Shown here in pieces: positions 8,534 to 17,529 of a DNA stretch of 64,000 bases. The stretch lies in the NCBI RefSeq assembly GCF_000303155.1, contig NC_018719.1, forward strand, positions 1,364,001-1,428,000. The letters are read 5' to 3'. The first letter of the stretch is position 1; each line of letters opens with the position of its first letter. The notes beneath the pieces were generated by a model. The model saw nothing but the letters and a program-made list of their open reading frames with translations. It did not search any database and was not told where the DNA came from. Origin of the DNA: Candidatus Nitrososphaera gargensis Ga9.2 (lineage in GTDB: Archaea; Thermoproteota; Nitrososphaeria; Nitrososphaerales; Nitrososphaeraceae). The position numbers and the translations under genes are program-made.

Positions 8534-10213
8534 TTAAACCTTTACTGGCAGTGTTACTGCACCCTCGGATGCAGACTGGACCAGTGATGCATATTTCGCA
8601 AGAGCGCCCGTCTTGTAGTGAGGCCTGATGGGCTTCCACTTTTTCATCCTCTTTTTTAGCTCTGCCTTTGATACCCTCAGGTCGATTCTGCTCTTTGATG
8701 TGTCTATCACTATTTCGTCGCCCTCCTTTACGAGTGCTATCGGGCCGCCCACCATCGCTTCTGGCGCGACGTGTCCGATCATAAAGCCCCTTGTCGCGCC
8801 CGAAAACCTGCCATCGGTGACCATTGCCACCTTTTCGCCAAGTCCCTGCCCTACGAGCGCAGCAGTCACTGCCAGCATTTCGCGCATGCCTGGCCCACCC
8901 TTTGGGCCTTCGTACCTGATGACGACTACGTCTCCTTCCACTATCTTGCGCTTTGATATAGCGTCAAACGCCTTTTCTTCTGCATCAAAGACGCGCGCCC
9001 TGCCGACGAATCTCTTGCTTTGAACACCTGCAAGTTTCACTACGGCACCGTCTGGCGCAAGCGTGCCCTTCAATATCTTGAGCGTCCCTTCAATCTTGAT
9101 CGGGTTGTCAAGGTGCCTGACCACCTTGGCGTCAGGACCATAGTTGAACGTCATGGATTCGAGGTTCTCCTTCATTGTCTTGCCTGTAACCGTCATGATG
9201 TCGCCATGCAGGAGCCCCTTCTTGAGCAGGCTGTTCAGTATCACCGGCACCCCGCCAACCTTGTCGAGGTCGAGCATGACATACATGCCACCAGGCCTCA
9301 TGTCTGCGATATGGGGCGTACGCTTGCGGATCCTTTCAAAATCAGACAGCGTTAGCTTGACGCCAACTTCCCTTGCTATCGCAAGGAGGTGGAGCACTGC
9401 ATTTGTGGATCCTCCAATGGCATTTGCCATCATGATCGCGTTTTCAAACGCTTCAAAGGTCATGATGTCGCGTGGGCGGATGTTATTTTCAAGCAGGTTC
9501 ATTATGGCCTTGCCAGTATTGTAGCAGATTTCATGTCTCCTTTCGCTTTCCGCAGGAGGAGAGGCACTTCCCGGCAGCGACATACCTATTGCCTCGCTGA
9601 TTGAAGCCATTGTGTTTGCTGTGTACATTCCTGCGCATGATCCGGCAGCTGGGCAGGCCACGTCTTCAAGGCTCAGCAGCTCTTGCAGCGTCATCTTGCC
9701 TGCATCATAGGCGCCCACAGCTTCATAGACATCCTGCACCGTCACCTGCTTGCCATTCCATACTCCCGGCATGATTGTCCCACCGTAGACAAATATCGCC
9801 GGCAGGTTGAGCCGGCCCATCCCCATCAATGTGCCTGGCAGGCTCTTGTCGCAGCCAGATATCCCCACCACACCATCATACTGGTGGGCCCTGACCATGA
9901 CTTCGATCGAGTCGGCTATTATCTCTCTGCTGACAAGGGACGCCTTCATTCCCTCGTGCCCCATGGCAATGCCATCAGAAACTGCAATAGCGGTAAATTC
10001 TCTTGGAGTGCAGCCGGCGTCCTTTACCCCGCGCTTTGCGCTCTGCGCCAGCTGACCTAGATGTATATTGCAAGGTGTTGCCTCGTTGCAAGTTGAGGAC
10101 ACTCCTATGAGCGGCCTGTCCAGATCTTCATTTGTCAGGCCCATCGCCTTGTACATGGCCCTGTGAGGAGCCCTCGCCGGCCCCTCGATCGCCTTTCTGC
10201 TCTGAAGCTCCAT
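8534..10213 (-). CDS. ilvD: Dihydroxy-acid dehydratase
   Basis: Fe-S dehydratase of valine/isoleucine/pantothenate synthesis, converting 2,3-dihydroxy-3-methylbutanoate to 2-oxoisovalerate. 559 residues, family length. The cysteines expected to hold the cluster are in SGCDKSLPG near residue 121 and [14 protein letters not shown] near residue 190. [12 protein letters not shown] and [11 protein letters not shown] are IlvD/Edd signatures. ATG 10213 is a clear start. It may share a transcript with trpE. Confidence 0.95.
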   Translation of the reverse strand: MELQSRKAIEGPARAPHRAMYKAMGLTNEDLDRPLIGVSSTCNEATPCNIHLGQLAQSAKRGVKDAGCTPREFTAIAVSDGIAMGHEGMKASLVSREIIADSIEVMVRAHQYDGVVGISGCDKSLPGTLMGMGRLNLPAIFVYGGTIMPGVWNGKQVTVQDVYEAVGAYDAGKMTLQELLSLEDVACPAAGSCAGMYTANTMASISEAIGMSLPGSASPPAESERRHEICYNTGKAIMNLLENNIRPRDIMTFEAFENAIMMANAIGGSTNAVLHLLAIAREVGVKLTLSDFERIRKRTPHIADMRPGGMYVMLDLDKVGGVPVILNSLLKKGLLHGDIMTVTGKTMKENLESMTFNYGPDAKVVRHLDNPIKIEGTLKILKGTLAPDGAVVKLAGVQSKRFVGRARVFDAEEKAFDAISKRKIVEGDVVVIRYEGPKGGPGMREMLAVTAALVGQGLGEKVAMVTDGRFSGATRGFMIGHVAPEAMVGGPIALVKEGDEIVIDTSKSRIDLRVSKAELKKRMKKWKPIRPHYKTGALAKYASLVQSASEGAVTLPVKV

Positions 10214-10252
10214 TACAGTTATCGGGGCGCTTTGTGCATATTTTAAGATTCG

Positions 10253-10441
10253 TTAGTCAAGGGTGGCCGTTATCTTTACCGCGTCTAGCCCCTCTACCTT
10301 GAAGATGGTTTCACACATGCCGCACTCTGCGTTGCCGCTTGAAAGGTCTTTGGCGGTCACTTCCTCGTTCAAATAGTCACACTTGGGGCAGCGAAAAGAG
10401 AAGCTAATATCAAAGCTTTCAAGCTCAAGTGTTTCGGCCAT
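10253..10441 (-). CDS. Small zinc-ribbon protein
   Basis: 62 residues from ATG 10441 (an ATG six bases upstream also fits). Two CxxC pairs, FRCPKCDY and NAECGMCET, about 20 residues apart, form one zinc ribbon. The rest is acidic beta-strand-like sequence. Its size recalls amino-group carrier or rubredoxin-like proteins, but it lacks the LysW C-terminal EDWGE motif, so no function is assigned. It is divergent from the HIT gene. Confidence 0.7.
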   Translation of the reverse strand: MAETLELESFDISFSFRCPKCDYLNEEVTAKDLSSGNAECGMCETIFKVEGLDAVKITATLD

Positions 10442-10538
10442 GTACATGATAGAGTCGGAACTCTGGTGTATTTAAAAATTCGTATATGGACACAATAGCA
10501 AAAAATAAACATGCAATCCATGCAAAAAGGCACATTAC

Positions 10539-10973
10539 ATGTCCAAATCCTGCATATTCTGCGCCATAATAGCAGGCCAAGAGCCGGGAGCTCTGGTCTA
10601 CCGTGACTCTAACTTTGTTGTAATCATGGACAAGTACCCGATCAACCCGGGGCATACACTCGTAATGCCGGTGAAACACTACGAGGACCTGCTGCACATG
10701 CCTCCTGCCGAGGTAGGCAAGCTTCACGCACTGGTGCCTACAATTGCCAAAGCAGTAGTTTCGGCAGTCAAGGCCGACGGCTTTAACGTCGGCCAGAACA
10801 ATGGGATAGCGGCAAACCAGATCGTGCCCCATGTCCATGTCCATATTGTGCCGCGCTTTAATGATGATAGCCCAGACGGCAAGTGGCCCGCACGCAGGGT
10901 CGCGCCGCAGGAAGAGCTTGCCAAGATAGCGCACAAGATCAAACAGGAAATCACTTTGATCCCTTCAAGATAA
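10539..10973 (+). CDS. HIT-family nucleotide hydrolase
   Basis: 144 residues. CIFCAIIAGQEPGALVY at the N-terminus and the histidine triad HVHVHIVPRF near residues 97-106 define the HIT/Hint family, nucleotide-binding hydrolases or transferases acting on adenylylated substrates. The upstream CxxC (CIFC) fits zinc-binding members. ATG 10539. The next gene starts 4 bases after the stop, so the two are likely co-transcribed. Confidence 0.9.
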   Translation: MSKSCIFCAIIAGQEPGALVYRDSNFVVIMDKYPINPGHTLVMPVKHYEDLLHMPPAEVGKLHALVPTIAKAVVSAVKADGFNVGQNNGIAANQIVPHVHVHIVPRFNDDSPDGKWPARRVAPQEELAKIAHKIKQEITLIPSR

Positions 10974-10977
10974 GGCC

Positions 10978-11412
10978 ATGACAAACCCAAAGAAGACTGC
11001 GATACCGAAGGACTTGGTGATAGAGCTCCACCGCATAATGTGTCCCGGCGCATGCCCAGATTATTCAGTTTTTGTCTATGGCGACGGAAGAATCGTATAT
11101 GAAGGAAGGCGTTATGTGGCCGTAAAAGGAAGACGTGAGGGACGAATTTTGGGAACTCGGGTGAAACAGCTCCTAGACCAATTTTACAAAGCAAATTATT
11201 TTTCGCTTAAAGACAGGTATGATGCAATAGCCACTGACGGCGCCATCACAAAAACGTCAATTTTTGCAGATGGCAAGACCAAGGAGGTTGTCAACTGTTA
11301 TCCATCGCAAGCACCTGAAGAACTCTATCAGCTGGAGAAAATGATAGACGAAATTTCACAATCAGGACGCTGGGTAAGAGACCAAGCTGGTCAGCCGGTA
11401 TTAAGAGCCTGA
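10978..11412 (+). CDS. DUF6438-type protein
   Basis: 144 residues. The pattern IELHRIMCPGACPDYSVFVYGDG followed by an R-I-V-Y-E-G strand, with a later ITKTSIFADGKTKEV strand, is that of DUF6438, a small beta-rich domain of unknown function with a conserved C-x3-C-P-x-Y core. There is no signal peptide. It follows the HIT gene by 4 bases. Confidence 0.7.
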   Translation: MTNPKKTAIPKDLVIELHRIMCPGACPDYSVFVYGDGRIVYEGRRYVAVKGRREGRILGTRVKQLLDQFYKANYFSLKDRYDAIATDGAITKTSIFADGKTKEVVNCYPSQAPEELYQLEKMIDEISQSGRWVRDQAGQPVLRA

Positions 11413-11440
11413 TCGCTAAGCATATTCGCAAAAAATGTTT

Positions 11441-11572
11441 TTACTTTTCAAAAATGGGCACGTATGATTCAGGATGTGGGTTGCAATCAGGACATTCTTC
11501 AAAGCAGAGCCTGCCGTCATTTTCAACTGCCAGAATCAACGCTGTTCCCTTGCAGGTACGGCACACGAACAT
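11441..11572 (-). CDS. Zinc-ribbon microprotein, 43 aa
   Basis: A 43-residue ORF from ATG 11572 to TAA 11441. CRTCKGTAL near the N-terminus and CFEECPDCNPH near residue 26 supply two CxxC pairs, enough for one zinc ribbon. The protein ends VPIFEK. The cysteine spacing and lack of any competing gene argue that it is real. Function unknown. Confidence 0.65.
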   Translation of the reverse strand: MFVCRTCKGTALILAVENDGRLCFEECPDCNPHPESYVPIFEK

Positions 11573-11752
11573 GCCTAAATCACAGTCTTATACTGGTCTT
11601 CCCGGCATAAAGCTCTTTTGGTTTTCAGAACTTCTTATATGATGAGGCTAAAGGATATTCACATGTAAAAGCTGAGATTTTTCGACAAATTCTTCTATCT
11701 ATTGCAGGATTTACATATTCATAAGACATGACTTCTCAATGGCAAATGCTGG

Positions 11753-12013
11753 CTAATGGGCTTTCTTTTTTCCTTTGCTGGAGGGTTTGCTTTTCTCCTT
11801 ATCTTGTTTGCTCTCATCAAAAACCTTGATTTCTCCGTATCCTTCAGGGCTTATTCTTTGGCGGCTTTTCATCCTCTTTAAATACTCGGCCATGTACTCC
11901 TCAGCTTCATCACGCGTCTCAAACTTGGCCTCGCCTCGAAACGAGCCATTCTGGTCGATCAGGCTGACGGCACTCCACATCCCGTTCTTGCCGAGCCTTT
12001 TGACGACAAACAT
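11753..12013 (-). CDS. Hypothetical basic protein, 86 aa
   Basis: Unrecognised. Residues 1-55 look like a small alpha/beta domain (FVVKRLGKNGMWSAV, then EEYMAEYLKRM). The last 25 residues are a lysine/serine-rich tail ending KGKKKAH, which may contact nucleic acid. ATG 12013. No cysteines or membrane segments. Confidence 0.6.
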   Translation of the reverse strand: MFVVKRLGKNGMWSAVSLIDQNGSFRGEAKFETRDEAEEYMAEYLKRMKSRQRISPEGYGEIKVFDESKQDKEKSKPSSKGKKKAH

Positions 12014-12129
12014 CGCGCTATGCTATTGCGCCGCAGATATTTAAGACAGCCGTTTATGCTCTAATTGCAATTTTGGCAAAAGGCCTTTCACCGGCAACTT
12101 AATTAAAAACCTCCAGTTTCATACTGCAA

Positions 12130-12792
12130 GTGACCAGTTCAGAAGCAAGATTTACGATAAACGTTAGGGAAGGCGTAGTTGAGCTTGAAGGCAAGGAAAG
12201 TTTTGTTGACAAGCACCTTGAAAAATTTGAAGAGATTTTCAAGATGGCCGTAAAGGAAGCCATAACGCGCGGTCTTGAGCAAAACATCGCATTGAAAGCG
12301 CAGCCGGTACAGGCCGCTCTGCCTCAGGAGTTGCAGCATCAAGAAATTCCAATTGCGGCCGAACAGCAGATGGCACCGGTGCAGCCACAGCCCAAGGGTG
12401 GTAACGGCAAGCACACTCCAAGACCGACGGTCACGATCCATCCAATTCCTGTCGACTTGAAGGCTAATGAAAGCAAGGTGGGCCTGCGCGAGTTCTATGC
12501 AGAGAAAAAGCCGGCCAACCACTATGAAAAGGCGGCCGTCTTTGTATATTATTTGACGAAATTCAACAAGCAGCAGGAAGTCAGGTTTGGCGAGATCCTA
12601 TCATGCTACGAAGAAGTGAACGAGAAAAAGCCAAGCATCGTAGACATTGTAAAGAACTCGATCCGCTACAAGGGGTGGCTTGAGCAAGGCTCTGAAAAAT
12701 ACACGGCGCGCTTGACGATCTCGGGGGAAAATTTTGTCAAGTTTGACCTGCCGGCTCAAGGCGAAAAAGTAGCGCAGGCGACACTGAGCTAG
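12130..12792 (+). CDS. Hypothetical protein with coiled N-terminus and possible winged-helix C-terminus, 220 aa
   Basis: Starts at GTG 12130, 15 to 30 bases after a TTAATTAA box. Residues 1-55 form beta strands plus an amphipathic helix (DKHLEKFEEIFKMAV). Residues 60-105 are a Q/P-rich linker. Residues 118-205 are a compact helical domain (YEKAAVFVYYLTKF, then a helix and a beta hairpin) that could be a winged helix. I do not recognise the family. It is convergent with endA, 6 bases apart. Confidence 0.6.
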   Translation: MTSSEARFTINVREGVVELEGKESFVDKHLEKFEEIFKMAVKEAITRGLEQNIALKAQPVQAALPQELQHQEIPIAAEQQMAPVQPQPKGGNGKHTPRPTVTIHPIPVDLKANESKVGLREFYAEKKPANHYEKAAVFVYYLTKFNKQQEVRFGEILSCYEEVNEKKPSIVDIVKNSIRYKGWLEQGSEKYTARLTISGENFVKFDLPAQGEKVAQATLS

Positions 12793-12798
12793 GCTATC

Positions 12799-13344
12799 CT
12801 AGGCGCGCCACCAGTCAAAGCCCACATAGTCCACTTTTCTTTCTTTTATTTTCGGGATCGCCAGAATAAACTGTTTTTTCACTGTGGTTGCAAGCCTGCC
12901 AGCAAGCACGACTTCTGTCGCTGTAAGATCGTCTGCAGGCCGGAACACCTGCACAAGGTAAGGCGCATGATCGATTCCGGGCCCCTGCTCGTACACTGCA
13001 AAATCGCAACCAAACTTTATGCCGGGCGTGACTATGTAGCCTTTGTCACGGAGGTCCTGAAATACAAAGTACTGAGTTTCAAAATCGACGTACTGCTTTT
13101 TGCATATCTTTTTTATTTCTGCAAGAGGTACGGCCTTGCCGTTAATGTGGGTTACTTTCAGCTTGTTCTTTTCGACAAGATAGCAGCCCTCTATCAGGTC
13201 GAGCACGAGCGGCGCGTCAAAATCCGTCCCTTTTGGCTTTGGAATGCCAAGCGGCTTGCCGTAATAGCCGCTGCCAAAGAGGGTCCTTGAATCTGGTATG
13301 TCCCAGATTACAATCCTGCTTTCAACCAGCTTGCCGCTGATCAT
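12799..13344 (-). CDS. endA: tRNA-splicing endonuclease
   Basis: Cuts bulge-helix-bulge motifs in precursor tRNAs. 181 residues, the size of the homotetrameric archaeal form. The catalytic triad is recognisable in the C-terminal half: Tyr in LRDKGYIVTPGIKFG (near residue 105), His in GPGIDHAPYLV (near 125), Lys in TTVKKQFILAI (near 156). The N-terminal domain starts ISGKLVESRIVIWD. Its ATG directly abuts the stop of the upstream DUF47 gene. Confidence 0.9.
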   Translation of the reverse strand: MISGKLVESRIVIWDIPDSRTLFGSGYYGKPLGIPKPKGTDFDAPLVLDLIEGCYLVEKNKLKVTHINGKAVPLAEIKKICKKQYVDFETQYFVFQDLRDKGYIVTPGIKFGCDFAVYEQGPGIDHAPYLVQVFRPADDLTATEVVLAGRLATTVKKQFILAIPKIKERKVDYVGFDWWRA

Positions 13345-13998
13345 TTACATGCTCAGTGCCAGTATTGTGAATGAGTCGGACGCTTCTTGGCATTTGTCTA
13401 CCATGCCCTCAATGCCTTCTACGGCATCTTTTAGAAGCAGGAGATCCTTGGTTGAGGAAATTTCATTCAGTGCCTTAATGATCACAGCCCTGTACTTGGC
13501 ATCAACTTGGCGCTCTAGCTTTTGCACGTCCTGTGCCAAGTCGATCGCGTTTGCAGGGTTGATGGATAGCGCGCGGCCCATTTCGTTCAGCTTGAAAATC
13601 GTGTCAACGACCATTCCGACCAGCTGCTTCAGGTCATCGTCAAATGATGCCTTCTTCAGCGAAGACGGCTTCATGTTTGCAAGCCTAAAGGCGACTCCGC
13701 TAATGTAGCCTGCAATGTCGTCGATGATGTAGGCGGTTCTCAAAATGTCCTCCCTGTTTGCCATAAGGCTCCCAATCTCGGCGACCTCTCGAGTTATCTT
13801 TCTGCGTAGGTTCTCGACCTCTTCCTCGGTGTTCCTCATGCGCTCAAGGCAGTGCTGTATGTCTTTGTCGTCGCCCTTCATAAGCGAGGCTGTGAGTGTT
13901 GACAGATCCCTTGAAGAGTTTAAAATTCTTGTGATTTCATCCTGCAAAACCGCCAGAGCCTTTCTCTTGGCCTGAACTTCCAGTTCCCCGCTGTACAT
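13345..13998 (-). CDS. DUF47/PhoU-like protein
   Basis: 217 residues of almost pure alpha-helix with heptad patterning, matching the DUF47 family, which is PhoU-like and often pairs with Pit phosphate transporters. TAYIIDDIAGYISGVAFRL near residues 88-106 is the acidic helix where PhoU relatives bind metal. No transporter gene is adjacent; endA follows with no gap. The phosphate link is inferred from the family only. Confidence 0.75.
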   Translation of the reverse strand: MYSGELEVQAKRKALAVLQDEITRILNSSRDLSTLTASLMKGDDKDIQHCLERMRNTEEEVENLRRKITREVAEIGSLMANREDILRTAYIIDDIAGYISGVAFRLANMKPSSLKKASFDDDLKQLVGMVVDTIFKLNEMGRALSINPANAIDLAQDVQKLERQVDAKYRAVIIKALNEISSTKDLLLLKDAVEGIEGMVDKCQEASDSFTILALSM

Positions 13999-14160
13999 TA
14001 GAGCCGAAATACGCTTTCAGGCTAATAATTCTATCGATGCTCCTTTTGGCTGTAGAAGAAATTGTTTTTCATATTGCAAGAATTGTACCAAGAGGTAGAG
14101 CTCCACTCTATAATGGCAAATCACAACGAATTACTATGATTCTGAGGCATCTTCTGAAGT

Positions 14161-15033
14161 TTGAAGAACTTGGGCTTTGCTGCTGTGGGATGCGCGGCGC
14201 TACTGCTTATAGTCGCTCTTGAAGCAACTCCTAATGCCAGCAAGGTCCCGACCTGCACCTGTGCCGCCTTTCGGCTAGATGACATTCAAGATTATTTCCT
14301 TAACAATGTACAGGTCGAGGTCATGAGTGTATTTGAGCGGCGGGGCCTGAGTCTGACTGTTGGCGTGATTGGCAATCATATTGGCAGCGACCCCATGATC
14401 GTCGACTATATCAAAAACAGGACTGGCGATCCCCTTTTTGAAATCGCCAACCATGGCTGGAACCACGAAGACTTTACAGAGCTAAGCCTTGAAGGCCAGT
14501 CATCTCTTGTGCAGAAAACCAACAAGAAAATCTTTGACCTGCTAGCGATCAAGCCTACAGTGTTTATCGCGCCTTATAATACCATAAACAACGACACTTT
14601 TGCCGCTGTGCAGGAAAACGGCATGCGCTACATCAGCGCCAACATGACATACGATCCTCCTCCCTATGACATCATCAGCAGCAACCAGAGCCTTTACCGG
14701 TTCCCAGAGACAGTCCTGATAGGAGACCTGAGCGCAGACGACACCCACTGGATAACTTTTAGCCATCAAGAGGTTTTTGAAGGGATCCGAGAAAGCCTAG
14801 ACCAGCACGGGTTTGCAGTTGTAACGATGCATCCGCAGGACTTTGCAGCAAGGGACATGCTGAATTACCAGAACATGGTTGACCATAATTACATAAAAGA
14901 ACTAGAAATGCTGCTGGACAAGATTCAAGAGCAGGGCATCAAGGTGGTGACAATAAGCGAAATTAACCGCCATGTCACTCAAAAGCAAGACATTTTTTTC
15001 CTGCAGGCACCGCAGCCGCGCAAAGAAGACTAG
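14161..15033 (+). CDS. Secreted polysaccharide deacetylase-like (NodB fold) protein
   Basis: Starts at TTG 14161, since a stop lies 6 bases upstream in frame. Residues 1-22 are a signal peptide or membrane anchor. The NodB motifs are present: FRLDDIQD near residue 37 with the catalytic/metal aspartates and NHGWNHED near residue 98 with the two metal histidines; TMHPQDF near residue 224 fits the late histidine motif. Likely substrate is an extracellular acetylated glycan. The protein is also rich in Asn and may be glycosylated. Confidence 0.8.
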   Translation: MKNLGFAAVGCAALLLIVALEATPNASKVPTCTCAAFRLDDIQDYFLNNVQVEVMSVFERRGLSLTVGVIGNHIGSDPMIVDYIKNRTGDPLFEIANHGWNHEDFTELSLEGQSSLVQKTNKKIFDLLAIKPTVFIAPYNTINNDTFAAVQENGMRYISANMTYDPPPYDIISSNQSLYRFPETVLIGDLSADDTHWITFSHQEVFEGIRESLDQHGFAVVTMHPQDFAARDMLNYQNMVDHNYIKELEMLLDKIQEQGIKVVTISEINRHVTQKQDIFFLQAPQPRKED

Positions 15034-15044
15034 ATCGCATCTGG

Positions 15045-15926
15045 CTAAAAGCGTCTGAGAAACTTGGGTTTGAGCATCTCAGGGTGGGACTTTAAACTCC
15101 TGACAAGCGTCAAGACCTTGTCCTTATCGTCTGGCATTGTGCCTCCAATAGAGTAGACGTTTGACGCATGGTTTGCCCGGAATACCACCCGTGTTTTTGG
15201 GTTGAAATTTGCGACAAGCCTTTCAAGCTCGTCGAGAACGCCCATATCGTCAAGCCCTATGAAAGGTTCGCCAAATTTTGTCATAAACTCGTTGTATATG
15301 CCATGTTCCAAGTGCAGAGTCAGCGCGCCCACATAATCCGGCGCTGTTTCGCTCAGTATGCGGGCAGTGTCTGCGATATGCTCCCGGGTATAGGTCTTGC
15401 CGCCAAGTCCAAGAATAACCATGCATGACAGGATGTAACCGTGGCGCTTGGCCTTCTGACATGCCTGAACTATTGTCCGGTACGTCGCGCCCTTTGTCAC
15501 CTTCTTGAGCACGATGTCGCTTCCGCTTTCAATGCCGACATACAGCATGTGGAGGCCGGCGGCCCTCATTTCTTCAAGCTCATCGTCCTTTTTCTTTAGC
15601 AAGTTCATGGGCATCGCATAGCACGATACACGTTCAAGTTCTGGAAATTTTGAATATAGGTACTGCAGGATCTGGATCATCCTGTCCTTTGGCAGGTTGA
15701 GCGCGTCGCCGTCTGCAAGGAACACCCTGCGCGTATCAGGATAGAATTTTGCAACCATATCGATCTCAGCCTTTATTTCATCCCAAGGCCGTTCAGAGTA
15801 TTCTTTGGTGCGGTACATATTGCAAAATGAGCACTTGTTGAAAGAGCAGCCCAAGGTGACCTGAAATATCATAGAGTTGGCCTCCGAGGGCGGCCTATAA
15901 AGCGGATAATCGTAGATGATCTCCAT
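15045..15926 (-). CDS. Radical SAM protein (Elp3/HemN-like)
   Basis: 293 residues. GCSFNKCSFCNMYR near residue 27 is the CxxxCxxC cluster motif; LADGDALNLP near residue 70 and YVGIESGSD near residue 129 match the SAM-binding elements of the Elp3/MiaB/NifB domain. There is no HemN C-terminal domain, so the substrate is unknown. ATG 15926. Upstream are a TATA-like box (around 15960) and a 58-bp element (15981-16038) that is repeated upstream of cbiX. Confidence 0.85.
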   Translation of the reverse strand: MEIIYDYPLYRPPSEANSMIFQVTLGCSFNKCSFCNMYRTKEYSERPWDEIKAEIDMVAKFYPDTRRVFLADGDALNLPKDRMIQILQYLYSKFPELERVSCYAMPMNLLKKKDDELEEMRAAGLHMLYVGIESGSDIVLKKVTKGATYRTIVQACQKAKRHGYILSCMVILGLGGKTYTREHIADTARILSETAPDYVGALTLHLEHGIYNEFMTKFGEPFIGLDDMGVLDELERLVANFNPKTRVVFRANHASNVYSIGGTMPDDKDKVLTLVRSLKSHPEMLKPKFLRRF

Positions 15927-15980
15927 TTTTATTTAAAATGGGAGGTGGATGCTAATAATTGTTTTATGTATGTCTAGCCC

Positions 15981-16038
15981 TGCACGTATTTCCACTGGAA
16001 AAATGATACAGAGCTGCTGCATTTTACGCACAAAAAAT
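15981..16038 (-). repeat. 58-bp repeated promoter-proximal element, copy 1
   Basis: The core, from TGCACGTATTTCC to ACGCACAAAAAAT, matches about 50 of 58 positions with 34438-34496. It contains GCTGCATTTTACGCAC. Both copies lie 50-55 bases upstream of a minus-strand start codon, in the same orientation, directly behind a CATAAA-type TATA box. It may be a shared regulatory site or a small mobile repeat that carries a promoter. Confidence 0.65.
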
Positions 16039-16212
16039 GGTGCAATTCCAAATGTGCGCATACACATGCTTGTACCGATGCAACCTTGTAGTAATTTGGG
16101 TCGGTTCGTCGCGAGATCTTCATCGCTTTTGCTCAGTCTGGAGCAGCGAACTCACCTCATCCCCTGTATGCATGCTATGGCGGCGAACCAACTTAAATCT
16201 TGGTATACCACT

Positions 16213-16509
16213 TCAGGTCAGGCGGCGCTTGAGCTGCTTTATGCTGCCTGACATGTCAAGCGTCACAACTGGCGGGTCTGACAGGGCAATGGCAACAAGG
16301 ACGTTTTCCAGCTGGTTCAGCCTGCACTTGATTATCGTTACGCTATTGTTGTTATTTTCTGACTTGATCAGCCTTATTGCGGCATTTTCCGTCGCAACAG
16401 AGCCGAAAAGATCAGAGCAGCGCTTTATGATCGTGTTGACTGCTTCGTTGGCCGGCGCTGTATGCATAATTGACAGATAGCGCCGTTTGGCCCGCCTGTT
16501 AAGCACCAC
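16213..16509 (-). CDS. pop5: RNase P protein Pop5
   Basis: 98 residues with the Rpp14/Pop5 pattern: RRYLSIM at the start, an alternating central region (SVTIIKCRLNQLENVLVAIAL) and DMSGSIKQLKRRL at the end. It is a subunit of the ribonucleoprotein that trims 5' leaders from tRNAs and works as a dimer with Rpp30. The start codon shares base 16509 with the end of the rpp30 gene, so the two subunits are tightly coupled. Last gene of the minus-strand informational operon. Confidence 0.8.
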   Translation of the reverse strand: MVLNRRAKRRYLSIMHTAPANEAVNTIIKRCSDLFGSVATENAAIRLIKSENNNNSVTIIKCRLNQLENVLVAIALSDPPVVTLDMSGSIKQLKRRLT

Positions 16510-16982
16510 TAGACAGACACCCTCCTTGATAGTTTTGCCTCAAGCCAGCTGTTCATTTCGTGCCAGTGCCTTTGTGGGTCGATGTCGCAATTCTTCAGTA
16601 CAGCGTCCAAGCATGGGCCGGAAACCATTTCATGCATCGATGCCGCGCCGCTTGAGAGGATAAACTGGCACCGGGATGACTGGCAGAAGAGGTACAGCTC
16701 TCTAATACCTTCAAACCACCTACCGACGCCTGCGGCGTCCATTTTTCTTGCTGGCGCGACTGCCACTTCAAGGCCGGTTCCTTTTTTTACTTTCTTTTTC
16801 AATTTTTCTTTGGCTCTGTAGATGTTGCAGATGTCGCTTATCATAAGAACATCGGCTGCAGGCGCATCTAGATTGTCTGAAACTATCAGGTATGGATATT
16901 TTACTGGAGATTCCGGCGCCTTTTTCAGCCTGTAAATGATGCCTTCGCGTACCTTACCGTCAACAAATGGTGGTGACGCCAC
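16509..16982 (-). CDS. rpp30: RNase P protein Rpp30 (true start probably further upstream)
   Basis: 157 residues from GTG 16982. CQFILSSGAASMHEMVSGPC near residues 104-123 and the final HEMNSWLEAKL resemble the C-terminal part of archaeal Rpp30, a TIM-barrel RNase P subunit; position next to pop5 supports this. Upstream of the GTG the frame continues in sequence that looks homologous (RIDLCVSGDFDIAATAKAL) back to about 17048, with no ATG, GTG or TTG. ATA at 17048-17046 overlaps the upstream TAG as ATAG, mimicking a usual ATGA coupling. The annotated start is therefore minimal. Confidence 0.75.
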   Translation of the reverse strand: MASPPFVDGKVREGIIYRLKKAPESPVKYPYLIVSDNLDAPAADVLMISDICNIYRAKEKLKKKVKKGTGLEVAVAPARKMDAAGVGRWFEGIRELYLFCQSSRCQFILSSGAASMHEMVSGPCLDAVLKNCDIDPQRHWHEMNSWLEAKLSRRVSV

Positions 16983-17044
16983 TTTGCTTATTGAAAGCGC
17001 TTTTGCTGTTGCCGCAATGTCAAAGTCGCCGCTGACGCAAAGAT

Positions 17045-17491
17045 CTATTCGGTTGAAGACAAAAGCCCCCTGTAGCTCTCAAGATTGCCCGAAGGTCGAT
17101 ATCTCTTGACAGGCCGGAATCTTATCCTTATTGCGTCTGCCTCTGACAGCGAAACCTTGCCCTGAACTATTCTCTGTTTGTCAAGCCTGAGGTAGAGGTT
17201 CCCCTTTTCGTCTGAATATTCTGGTAGCGAACTTGACAGGTGCTCCCTATCGGAGCTATTCAAAAGCGACATGATGCGGCGAGCGAGCTCGCCTGCTTCT
17301 TGGCTTGAAAGTATGGCCTTGAGCAATAGGATCTTGTTCTTGTAGTGCCCTTCTGAAGGCGAAACGGAAAAGCGCTCTAAAGGCACAGAGAGGACATCAT
17401 GTATGGACTGGAGCACCTTGTTGCCGTCCTCCGTGGCATGCAGGACCAAGTTCACCTCTGCTGTAGAAAATTTCAGGTCCTCTTCAGGCAT
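17045..17491 (-). CDS. RNA-binding protein, COG1325 (predicted exosome-associated)
   Basis: 148 residues. The blocks VNLVLHATEDGNKVLQSI, EGHYKNKILLLKAIL, GNLYLRLDKQRIV and ADAIRIRFRPVKR in this order match COG1325, a small RNA-binding family of archaeal exosome/RNase P operons with a ribosomal-L5-like fold. ATG 17491. It precedes rpp30, overlapping it if that gene starts at 17048. Confidence 0.82.
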   Translation of the reverse strand: MPEEDLKFSTAEVNLVLHATEDGNKVLQSIHDVLSVPLERFSVSPSEGHYKNKILLLKAILSSQEAGELARRIMSLLNSSDREHLSSSLPEYSDEKGNLYLRLDKQRIVQGKVSLSEADAIRIRFRPVKRYRPSGNLESYRGLLSSTE

Positions 17492-17529
17492 TTGAAAAAA
17501 TATGGAGAAATACCGGCTAAAAAGCTATG

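Noticed and set aside
10253-10441. LysW/ArgW amino-group carrier protein
   Set aside because: Right size and zinc ribbon, but the C-terminal EDWGE motif is absent and no lysine/arginine LysW-pathway genes are near.
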